The notes under the pieces: generated by a model
Told to the model about the DNA's origin: nothing
Database searches by the model: none
Seen by the model: the letters and a program-made list of their open reading frames with translations, nothing else
Program-made: the position numbers and the translations under genes
In this document: piece after piece, positions 1 through 6,692 of the stretch
Layout of the letters: every line of letters starts with the position of its first letter
Position numbering within the stretch: position 1 is the first letter of the stretch
Origin: Chloroflexota bacterium
GTDB lineage: Bacteria > Chloroflexota > Dehalococcoidia > Dehalococcoidales > UBA3254
DNA length: 9,783 nt
Assembly (NCBI GenBank): GCA_017860765.1
Contig: JAGDMY010000033.1
Span: 1-9,783, forward strand
Reading direction: 5' to 3'

Positions 1-1250
1 GCTTCAGCCCCCTTACCGATCTGTTTGGCTGCTCGCAGAGTGCCTTCGGCTAGAATGTTGCCAAATCCCTCCCGGCGGGCTATTTTCTTGATCAGATTGA
101 TCATGGCGGCATGGTTGCCATAATTAAGTTCCAGGCCATCCGTATCGCTCTGGTTGATAATTCCTTTCTCATAGAGTTCATAGGCAAAGCCGACGGTATT
201 GCCCGTGCTGATAGTATCCAATCCCAAATCGTCACAAAGCTGGTCGGCGGCAATAGTAGCTTCAATATTGTTATTCGACACAGGTCCGGAAAAAGCCCAG
301 TAGCTCTCATATTCAGGGCCTTCACTGCGGGCCCCGGCATAGGGTCCGTCAGCCACCACATGGACCTTGCCACAGCGCACCGAGCAGCTGTAACAGCCGG
401 CATGTTCCACGCGATATTGCTTGTAAATTTCCGGGCCCAATTTCTCGTAGCCCTCCAGCTCACCATAGCGATTATTGCGGACCGGGTAAGCTCCAATATT
501 ATTGCGTGTGACAGCCCCATCCGTAGTGCCGTACTCCTGGTTTTTCTTATATTCCCAGCTGGCCCTCATGATTTTGATTTGTTCCTTGACCAGCCGACTA
601 AATTCCTCCGGATGGCAAAGGTTTATATTTCTTTTAGCTTTGATAGCCACCGCTTTGAGCCTTTTTGAGCCCATTACGGTCCCTACCCCGCAGCGGCTGG
701 CGGTCCTCCTGCCAGAGACAATGGCTGCAAACTTAACCAGATTCTCGCCGGCAATCCCGATGCAGGCTGACCGGACATCGCTCCCGTGCTGGTGGGTTAG
801 CCGCGCCTGTGTTTCCGCAGTATCTAAGCCCCACAACCCCCCGGCATCCTTAAGCTGGACCCCTTCCGGCCCGATATACAGGTAGACCGGCTGGGCCGCC
901 TGGCCCTCTAAAATAACAAAATCATAACCCGCAAATTTGATCCAGGCCCCGAAGTCGCCGCCGCAGCAAGACTTGGCAAAACCCCCGGTCGCCGGACTTT
1001 TGGTGCAGGCGTCCCAGCGGGCCACTCCCTGGGCCCGGGTCCCTGCCAGAACTCCCGGAACCAGCAACAGTTTGTTCTGTTCTCCCAGCGCCTCGATGCC
1101 GGGCTTCAGTTCGTCATAGAGGTACTTGATGCCAAAACCCTGACCGGCCACAAAGTCCATTGCTACCGGCAGGGGCAGAGGTTCATCCTTCACCGTTCCA
1201 GTAGACAGGTTGACCCTGAGAAATTTCCCCGCGTAGCCTTTCATTTCCAC
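1..1250 (-). CDS. Aldehyde:ferredoxin oxidoreductase family protein (partial, C-terminus beyond window)
   Basis: This is a tungstopterin/4Fe-4S enzyme family that oxidises aldehydes to acids with ferredoxin as acceptor, or runs in reverse; some members have other roles, such as the BamB subunit of benzoyl-CoA reductase. The N-terminus carries the family signature MKGYAGKFLRVNLSTG. Further on are an AGENLVKFA segment, a VMGSKRLKAVAI segment, the cluster motif C286-x2-C289-x3-C293 and the pterin-binding DxxGLD motif starting at D340, all at the spacing of the Pyrococcus enzyme. About 416 residues are present; the family usually has 600-640, so the last domain and fourth cluster cysteine lie outside. 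The start is ambiguous: GGAGG precedes ATG 1253 by 2 nt, GTG 1250 by 5 nt and ATG 1244 by 11 nt. I chose GTG by spacing, though ATG 1244 gives the commonest family N-terminus. It lies 18 nt after the upstream flavoprotein and is the last operon gene visible. The substrate is unknown. Confidence 0.93.
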   Translation of the reverse strand, partial: MEMKGYAGKFLRVNLSTGTVKDEPLPLPVAMDFVAGQGFGIKYLYDELKPGIEALGEQNKLLLVPGVLAGTRAQGVARWDACTKSPATGGFAKSCCGGDFGAWIKFAGYDFVILEGQAAQPVYLYIGPEGVQLKDAGGLWGLDTAETQARLTHQHGSDVRSACIGIAGENLVKFAAIVSGRRTASRCGVGTVMGSKRLKAVAIKAKRNINLCHPEEFSRLVKEQIKIMRASWEYKKNQEYGTTDGAVTRNNIGAYPVRNNRYGELEGYEKLGPEIYKQYRVEHAGCYSCSVRCGKVHVVADGPYAGARSEGPEYESYWAFSGPVSNNNIEATIAADQLCDDLGLDTISTGNTVGFAYELYEKGIINQSDTDGLELNYGNHAAMINLIKKIARREGFGNILAEGTLRAAKQIGKGAE

Positions 1251-1268
1251 CATCGCCTCCCCATAAAC

Positions 1269-2129
1269 CTAGCCTCGCTTGGGGGGGAGCGTATCTATGG
1301 GTAAATTCATCATGTAGTCCTCATCTTCCTTATCCAGCCGCCTCCAGGACCACTCCTCATCAGTACCCCAGGGCTCATGATATCGATTGAAAAATTCATT
1401 ATGATAAACATCACTCAGCACGGTCTTGGTGAGCTTGAGCATCAAAGCAAACTCGGCTACTCTCCTCCCCGTAAAAAACATAAATCGGAAGTAGTCCGGA
1501 TTGTTCTTTACCGTATTGGGGGCACCCTCGCGAACCGGTCTCCAGGATGGCTGACGGAAAAGCGAGGCCCCATGGCCCTGACTGACCGGCAGCGTTTCCA
1601 GAAACCTGAGCGAGGTATTCATGTCATTCAGACAGGTCTCTGTACCCGCCCCGGGACCGCTATCCGCACAGGTCAGGACGCCTATTGGAAGGCGGTTATT
1701 ATGCTCCAGATACAGTTCCCCGAATAAGTACTCCCTTCCCCGGGATATCGCCTCCCACAGTAGCTTGAATCTGCTATTAAACGTGCCCAGCGAAGTAGGA
1801 GCTCCAATGATCAGACCATCGGCCTGTTGAATCTTTGGACCCAATATCGCATGATAGTCCTTGACCTTGCAGGCGGTGTTAAACGGCAGGCCAGCCCGGT
1901 TGGTCGGCTTTCCTCCGCCGGGGATGCAGGGTCGATTGTTGCAGTTGTAGCAGGGCTTCAGGTCCTTGTCTGCCAGTTCGATAAACTCTGTCTCATAGTC
2001 CGCCACTTTATTGACCCGGCGGCCAAATTTGTCGATTATTTTAAGGGTATATTGCACCATCCAGGAGATATCGCTGTTGGGCCTGTTTGAGCAACCCAGC
2101 CCCAGAATCTTTATCTTAAGTTTATCCAT
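1269..2129 (-). CDS. Flavodoxin-fold iron-sulfur flavoprotein-like oxidoreductase, copy 1 (divergent)
   Basis: This 286-residue protein resembles NADPH-dependent FMN reductase/iron-sulfur flavoprotein (Isf) family members. It has an N-terminal beta strand KIKILGLG, a central strand with DGLIIGAPTSLGTF, which matches the usual 'ADGIIxGxPVYxG' loop, and a later GRRVAEFALML helix. Cysteines C60, C63, C68 and C87 are at the same positions as in the next gene upstream and may bind an Fe-S cluster; this is inference, because the spacing differs from the compact Isf motif. The FMN phosphate-loop signature (GNT in relatives, GRNT in the paralogue) is degenerate here (NSDIS), so flavin binding is less certain. 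The C-terminus ends in an acidic LDKEDEDYMMNL tail shared with the paralogue. The start at 2129 is preceded by GAGGAGAGTAAA, a good ribosome site; an ATG at 2156 would add nine residues and lacks this. A likely role is electron transfer or reduction for the neighbouring acyl-CoA enzymes or oxidoreductase. Confidence 0.82.
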   Translation of the reverse strand: MDKLKIKILGLGCSNRPNSDISWMVQYTLKIIDKFGRRVNKVADYETEFIELADKDLKPCYNCNNRPCIPGGGKPTNRAGLPFNTACKVKDYHAILGPKIQQADGLIIGAPTSLGTFNSRFKLLWEAISRGREYLFGELYLEHNNRLPIGVLTCADSGPGAGTETCLNDMNTSLRFLETLPVSQGHGASLFRQPSWRPVREGAPNTVKNNPDYFRFMFFTGRRVAEFALMLKLTKTVLSDVYHNEFFNRYHEPWGTDEEWSWRRLDKEDEDYMMNLPIDTLPPKRG

Positions 2130-2160
2130 TTTACTCTCCTCGCCTGATAAATTCAAAGGT

Positions 2161-3000
2161 CTATCCCCTGAAAGTTTTGGGTGTCAGGTTCATCATATAT
2201 TCTTCATCTTCCTTGTCCAGTTTGAACCACTCACGGGGATTTTCTCCATGGGGGGGAGTATAGTACGGGGCGAACTCCTCAATATAACGCTTTCCCAATT
2301 GCTGCCTGGCCAGGTTAAGCAGGACAGCTATCTCGGCCACCCTGCGACCAACGCTCACCGCCTGCACCCGGGCATTTTTATCATTCTTAACCCCGATCAC
2401 TGTGCCGTCGTCATCCGCTGCCAGAGGCCCATATGGATACCCTGAGATGCTGCTGGCCCCCAGCCCCACCGAGACCGGAATCAACTCCAGAAAATGGGCC
2501 ACATTGTTCATCTCCTGGAGAAGGCTTTCCTGTCCCGCCAGGGGCATGGTAGCCGCGGTGACGGACCCCGCCGGTTTATTGGTAAAGTAGCCTTTCCAGA
2601 TGCCAGCCTGGAAACGCTCCATCACTGTGATAAAAAGGCTGGTACAGGTGCCGGTGTATACCGGACAGCCAAAGATGAATCCGCTGGCCTCGGCCACTTT
2701 GGGCATTACCTTCCTGGCGAGGTAATCATCGGTTATCGGGCAGCCAAAATCTTGTGGGAGGCCAGCCCCTTTCCAGGGCAGACCCTTATTGGGCCGGCAG
2801 GGGCGATCGGGACATTCCCAGCACATCTCCACTTTCCTGGTCGCCAGGTCCATAAATTCCGTCTCAACCTCCGCAACGTCACCGACCTGGCGCCCGAATT
2901 TCTCGGCTGCTTTCAAGGCATACTCCACCATCCAGGCAGTATTACGGCCCTTCCTGTGGGCCATAGATAGACCCAGGATTTTTATTTTAACCTTTTGCAT
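2161..3000 (-). CDS. Flavodoxin-fold iron-sulfur flavoprotein-like oxidoreductase, copy 2
   Basis: This 279-residue paralogue of the next gene downstream is the better-preserved copy. The phosphate-binding loop reads HRKGRNTAWMVEYAL (Isf/FMN-reductase type KxGNT), followed by ASGFIFGCPVYTGT, the FMN-contacting loop, then a GQESLL segment and GRRVAEIAVLL. The cysteine pattern C60-x2-C63-x4-C68-x18-C87 is identical in position to copy 1. The tail LDKEDEEYMMNL is also shared, and the DNA of the two tails is still visibly alike, so the pair arose by tandem duplication. It lies 41 nt after the CoA-transferase gene and 31 nt before copy 1. The ATG at 3000 is preceded by purine-rich GGATGGAAAGGAC. 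The family carries out two-electron flavin chemistry, often coupled to ferredoxin. The electron donor, acceptor and any Fe-S cluster are inferred and not shown. Confidence 0.86.
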   Translation of the reverse strand: MQKVKIKILGLSMAHRKGRNTAWMVEYALKAAEKFGRQVGDVAEVETEFMDLATRKVEMCWECPDRPCRPNKGLPWKGAGLPQDFGCPITDDYLARKVMPKVAEASGFIFGCPVYTGTCTSLFITVMERFQAGIWKGYFTNKPAGSVTAATMPLAGQESLLQEMNNVAHFLELIPVSVGLGASSISGYPYGPLAADDDGTVIGVKNDKNARVQAVSVGRRVAEIAVLLNLARQQLGKRYIEEFAPYYTPPHGENPREWFKLDKEDEEYMMNLTPKTFRG

Positions 3001-3041
3001 GTCCTTTCCATCCTTTCTCTGAATCCGATCCAGCTTATGAA

Positions 3042-4271
3042 TTATTCGAAAACCCCGTCATTAAAGAGCCTGATAAACTCCTCATCGGTCATATCCAGGA
3101 CGCTTTTGCATATCTCCTCGGTATGCTCACCCAAAATCGGCGCCCTCTTCAATTCATAGGGGATTTCCGGCAAGCTCACAGCAACTCTCTGGCACACGGC
3201 AGTGCCGATCTCTGGATGCTCCACCTGGGAGAGGGAATTGCGGTGTTTTAGCTGGGGGTCCTCCCAGAGGTCCCTGCCGTTCTGCACCACGCCGGCGGCC
3301 ACTCCCGCATTTTGTAACAAGAACATGATTTCTTCCGGTGAATAATTAAGGGACCAGTTTTCTATCAGTTTATCAAGCTCTTGAGAATGTTTTACCCGTT
3401 CCAGCAGGCTGGCAAACCGGTCTTCCCCGGTCCAGACAGGATTCCCCATAACCTTGCAGAAACTCCGCCATTCGGCATCGGAAAAAACTGCGATGGCACA
3501 CCATCTGTCTTCTCCCCTGCACTTATAAACTCCGTGGGGTGCGGCATACGGGCAACTATTGCCCCGGCGGTCGAGCTCCCTACCATTGACCTCATAATCT
3601 AATATACGGGGACCGGAAAACTGCACCGCGCTTTCGTATTGCGAGATATCCAGATATTGTCCCTGGCCTGTCCGCCGGCGGTATTCCAGGGCAGCCTGCA
3701 AAGCCAGGGCGCTGTATAAAACGCCCACTACATCGGTGAATGGCCCGCTTATCCCGGACGGGGCCCGATCGGGCCAACCGGTGATAATGTTAAAACCCGC
3801 CAGGGATGATAGCGTGACCCCGTGTCCCGGGTGCCGTGCCGCCGGACCGGTCTGCCCCTGCATGCAGGTGCTCAACATGATCACGCCCGGATTAATTTTC
3901 CGCAAGTCCTCATAGCCGAGCCCCATTTTCGTCAAAGTGCCGGGTGTCCATCCATCAATCACAATATCGCTTTTAGCTGCCAATTTCCTGGCGATATCTA
4001 TCCCCTCGGGATGCTTCAGATTGAGTGTGATGCTGTGGGAATTATTGTCAATTTTGGAATACATCTGGCTTCGTTCCACTCCCGGGATATTATCTTTAAA
4101 GGGCGCCACGGACCGCATGGGGTCCGGCCTGAGGCGGCTCTCTATCTTAATAACCTCAGCCCCGTATTCAGCCAGATACTTGACGGAGTGGGGGCCAACC
4201 CCCAGGAAAGCGAAGACCGTGGCTCGGATGCCCTCAAATAATTTAACTTCTTTATTATTATTCAAACTCAT
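3042..4271 (-). CDS. CaiB/BaiF (class III) CoA-transferase, catalytic-type subunit
   Basis: Class III CoA-transferases move CoA between carboxylic acids through an aspartyl-CoA thioester. The 409-residue protein has the family order: N-terminal YGAEVIKIE, ITLNLKHPEG (the 'LDLKxxxG' region), WTPGTLTKMGLGYEDL, the active-site block GPFTDVVG followed by RRRTGQGQYLDIS, and a C-terminal GEHTEEI motif. D180 is 21 residues before the Thr of TGQGQ, the same distance as nucleophile D169 in formyl-CoA transferase, so the enzyme should be active. Its upstream neighbour is a second family member lacking this Asp, which suggests an unequal two-subunit enzyme, as known for benzylsuccinate CoA-transferase BbsEF. 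No ribosome site is obvious before ATG 4271; the leader is AT-rich and holds an inverted repeat. The acid substrate and CoA donor are unknown. Confidence 0.94.
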   Translation of the reverse strand: MSLNNNKEVKLFEGIRATVFAFLGVGPHSVKYLAEYGAEVIKIESRLRPDPMRSVAPFKDNIPGVERSQMYSKIDNNSHSITLNLKHPEGIDIARKLAAKSDIVIDGWTPGTLTKMGLGYEDLRKINPGVIMLSTCMQGQTGPAARHPGHGVTLSSLAGFNIITGWPDRAPSGISGPFTDVVGVLYSALALQAALEYRRRTGQGQYLDISQYESAVQFSGPRILDYEVNGRELDRRGNSCPYAAPHGVYKCRGEDRWCAIAVFSDAEWRSFCKVMGNPVWTGEDRFASLLERVKHSQELDKLIENWSLNYSPEEIMFLLQNAGVAAGVVQNGRDLWEDPQLKHRNSLSQVEHPEIGTAVCQRVAVSLPEIPYELKRAPILGEHTEEICKSVLDMTDEEFIRLFNDGVFE

Positions 4272-4283
4272 ATCAATTTTATA

Positions 4284-4340
4284 AGATTTAAGATTTACGA
4301 TTTATGAAGGGTGAAGGGAGGATTCTTTAATCTTAAATCT
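4284..4340. repeat. Inverted repeat built from AGATTTA heptamers between the two CoA-transferase genes
   Basis: A perfect 12-bp inverted repeat, AGATTTAAGATT (4284-4295) and AATCTTAAATCT (4329-4340), flanks a 33-nt loop. The left arm starts a tandem heptamer array, AGATTTA-AGATTTA-CGATTTA (4284-4304); the right arm holds one exact and one near-exact inverted copy. It fills most of the 76-nt gap, the longest in the operon. It has no U-tract after GC-rich pairing, so it is not a normal terminator. It may be a dispersed intergenic repeat, an mRNA processing or stability element, or slippage-made sequence. Confidence 0.8.
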
Positions 4341-4347
4341 CCTTCTC

Positions 4348-5604
4348 TCAAATTACCCCCGCCTGCCCCAAGGTCAGCAATTCCTCACGGGTAAAACCCA
4401 GTTCCTGCTCATAAATCTCCCGGTTGTGCTCTCCGATGAGAGGCGCAGGCCGGAATATCCCGCAGCGGGTGGCCGAGGCCTTGGCGAAGGCCCCCGGATA
4501 AGTTAACTTGGCGTGCAACCCGGGATGGATGACCCCGGTCCAGAAGTCTCTGGCCTGCAATTGCTTATTGTTGATGATATCTCTGGCTGTAGCCAGGGGG
4601 TAAAGAATAATATTTCTTTTAACGGCTCCTTCGTAAAGCTCCTGGGTGGAATGCCTCTTAAAAAAAGGAAAAAGGGGCTGCTCCAGCCGATCGACTTCAT
4701 CCTGGGTCAGCCTGTCCCAGTCAAAAGAGCTCCAGTCCTGCGATTTAGGGAATTGGCAATCAATTCCCTCGCTCTCCATCCACTCTACCAGGGCGCGATT
4801 GCCTTCAGCTCCCGTCTGACCCCCAAAATAAAAAAAGGTGACGTAACCGTCCTTGCAGGGCCAGGTTACCCTATGTTTGACATTGGGACGGACGCTGAAG
4901 GACCCGGAGCGTTTGGCAATCGTTTGGCTCCCACCCCAGTAGGATACCGTATCCCAGCTGGCGGCAAGTACCTCGTCCTGCAGGCTAACCACAACTCGAG
5001 TACCCCTCCCGGAGAGCCACCTCCACCGCAAGGCCATCAACGTACCCACCGCCGCCTCAACGCCGGCCAGCAGGTAGGAGGTAAAAATACTGGGGGTTAC
5101 CGGGGGTCGGTCAGGGTCTCCGCAGAGATTCAGCAAGCCTCCCATCGCCATAGCTACTATGTCATACGCTTTATAAGTTTTATACGGACCGCTATCGCCG
5201 AAGGGTGTGATAGAGGTGAGGATGATTTTTTCATTGACCCGGCCCAGATCGGCATATCCCAGCCCCAGCTTATCCATCTCGCCCGGCGCGTAGGATTCAA
5301 TCACAAAATCAGCTTTCTTGACCAAATTTTTGAAAATCTCCCTGCCGTCGGCTGTCTCCATATCCAGAGTAATCCCTCTTTTATTAGCGTTGAAGGCCAT
5401 CCATGTCAGGCTTTTTTCGGCATGAGGGATGTCCCGGTAGAAAGGACCAATCCTCCGGGAGGCATCGCCGCCGGGCTTTTCGACCTTGATAACATCGCAG
5501 CCCAGGTCTGCCAGGGCTTTGGCACATAAAAACCCCTTCTCGTCCGTAAGGTCCAGTGCCCTGTAGGGTGAAAGCATGCCCTCTAAGGGGCTATTCTCGT
5601 CCAT
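4348..5604 (-). CDS. CaiB/BaiF (class III) CoA-transferase homologue lacking the nucleophilic Asp
   Basis: The 418-residue protein has the full family architecture: SPLEGMLSPYRALDLT at the N-terminus, LGCDVIKVEKPGGD, NKRGITLDMETADGREI, YAPGEMDKLGLGY, a GDPDRPPVTP loop, the SGRG turn and a C-terminal GEHNREIYEQ motif. At the active site it reads S176-Y177 (in FTSYLLAG), with Y177 exactly 21 residues before SGRG, where active members have Asp. No Asp lies between the D165 of the preceding loop and SGRG. Aspartyl-CoA chemistry therefore looks impossible in this chain alone; it may be a structural or substrate-binding partner of the next gene's product. ATG 5604 is favoured because PLEGM is the usual family beginning; AAGGAG precedes it with short spacing. 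It starts 10 nt after the MaoC stop, so translation is probably coupled. Confidence 0.93.
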   Translation of the reverse strand: MDENSPLEGMLSPYRALDLTDEKGFLCAKALADLGCDVIKVEKPGGDASRRIGPFYRDIPHAEKSLTWMAFNANKRGITLDMETADGREIFKNLVKKADFVIESYAPGEMDKLGLGYADLGRVNEKIILTSITPFGDSGPYKTYKAYDIVAMAMGGLLNLCGDPDRPPVTPSIFTSYLLAGVEAAVGTLMALRWRWLSGRGTRVVVSLQDEVLAASWDTVSYWGGSQTIAKRSGSFSVRPNVKHRVTWPCKDGYVTFFYFGGQTGAEGNRALVEWMESEGIDCQFPKSQDWSSFDWDRLTQDEVDRLEQPLFPFFKRHSTQELYEGAVKRNIILYPLATARDIINNKQLQARDFWTGVIHPGLHAKLTYPGAFAKASATRCGIFRPAPLIGEHNREIYEQELGFTREELLTLGQAGVI

Positions 5605-5614
5605 ATCTCCTTAA

Positions 5615-6667
5615 CTATTGAACTGGCTTAATATTATGTAAAACCCACATCGTCTCTTTAGGCTCGACCGTCATGCCGGCTCTGACAGGTACCGTGGTAG
5701 CCAGCCGTACCTCAACCAGGGCTTCATTGCGCTGATTGACCACCTGTTGTGCCAGAATCAGCACTCCCCTATCAGGCTTGGTACGGGAAAGGCGGGCAGA
5801 CTCAATCTTGAAGATGACCTGGAGAACGTCTCCAATTCGGGCCGGCGCGATGAAAGTGATATCGTCACCTAGATGACCGGCATAGGGCACATAAGGCTTC
5901 TTAATATTGAAATAAGAGCCATCCCTTAAACCCAGGCCGACAAAATCGGCCACCAGCATCCAGGGGACTATTCTCTCTCCGAACAGGCTATCTCTGGCAT
6001 AGAGTGGATCGGTATAAAGGCGGTCATAATCGCCCATCAAAGCCATATAGTTCACCACATCAGTCTCAGTAATTACACGTCCACCGGTCTTCTCTCCCTT
6101 CCCCACGATAAAGTCTTCGTAATAATAAACCCTGTTGAAGTCCACATCCCACTCATCGTACTGAAAAGCAGCTGCCGGTTTAATCTGCAGCTTCGCTCCC
6201 GCCGCACTCTTCATCTTGACCCCGGTGGTCAGCGTACCCTCGGCGGCCATCCCCCCGTCCTGATTAATAAATTGAAAAGCGGTCTTCACGATTCCAAAAC
6301 CGGGCATCGACGGGTCTTCTTTCTTCTCCTGGATAGACCAGCGGAATTTCACCGTATCTCCTACCCGCATTCCCACAGGAAAATGTGATACCAGGCTGCG
6401 CAGGTACGAGGTCGGGTTATCCCGCCCGGTAAGGTGGGGAGCATGCCAGGACAGCATCCCGGTGGCCAGGGAATTAAGGAAAAATCCATGGCTTATCCTT
6501 TCCCCATAGGGTGTGCTGGACATCATATGGCGGTCCATATGGGGAGGACAAAAATCACTGGAAATCCCGGCAAACTGCACCAGGTCCCCCTCGGTAAAAG
6601 TCCGCCCGCAGGTCTCGCCTTCCTCACCTGCTTTAAAATCTTCGAAATACAAAATCTTGCTGCTCAT
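5615..6667 (-). CDS. Tandem MaoC-like double-hotdog dehydratase/enoyl-CoA hydratase
   Basis: This 350-residue protein consists of two MaoC-type hotdog domains, about residues 5-155 and 180-345. Each opens with a matching YFEDF / YYYEDFIVGK strand and a 'TE(G/T)D' turn. MaoC enzymes add water to 2-enoyl-CoA, giving (R)-3-hydroxyacyl-CoA, or the reverse, with a D-x4-H dyad. Domain 1 has it as D38-FCPP-H43, with Cys in place of the usual Asn, and the later GERISHGF segment. Domain 2 reads D213-YDRL-Y218, so its His is lost and it probably only shapes the acyl pocket. ATG 6667 is preceded by GGGGG at 5 nt; an upstream in-frame TTG at 6679 has no ribosome site and was not used. It follows the lyase-like gene by 25 nt. 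The acyl-CoA substrate is unknown. Confidence 0.9.
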   Translation of the reverse strand: MSSKILYFEDFKAGEEGETCGRTFTEGDLVQFAGISSDFCPPHMDRHMMSSTPYGERISHGFFLNSLATGMLSWHAPHLTGRDNPTSYLRSLVSHFPVGMRVGDTVKFRWSIQEKKEDPSMPGFGIVKTAFQFINQDGGMAAEGTLTTGVKMKSAAGAKLQIKPAAAFQYDEWDVDFNRVYYYEDFIVGKGEKTGGRVITETDVVNYMALMGDYDRLYTDPLYARDSLFGERIVPWMLVADFVGLGLRDGSYFNIKKPYVPYAGHLGDDITFIAPARIGDVLQVIFKIESARLSRTKPDRGVLILAQQVVNQRNEALVEVRLATTVPVRAGMTVEPKETMWVLHNIKPVQ

Positions 6668-6692
6668 TTTAACCCCCAAGCTGAATTTTAAC

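Noticed and set aside
111..668. Plus-strand open frame of 185 codons
   Set aside because: Antisense to the aldehyde:ferredoxin oxidoreductase, whose Cys cluster and pterin motifs are on the opposite strand here.
4513..5529. Long plus-strand open frame of 338 codons
   Set aside because: It lies wholly antisense to the Asp-less CoA-transferase, which has clear family motifs; the plus-frame product is low-complexity and resembles no family.
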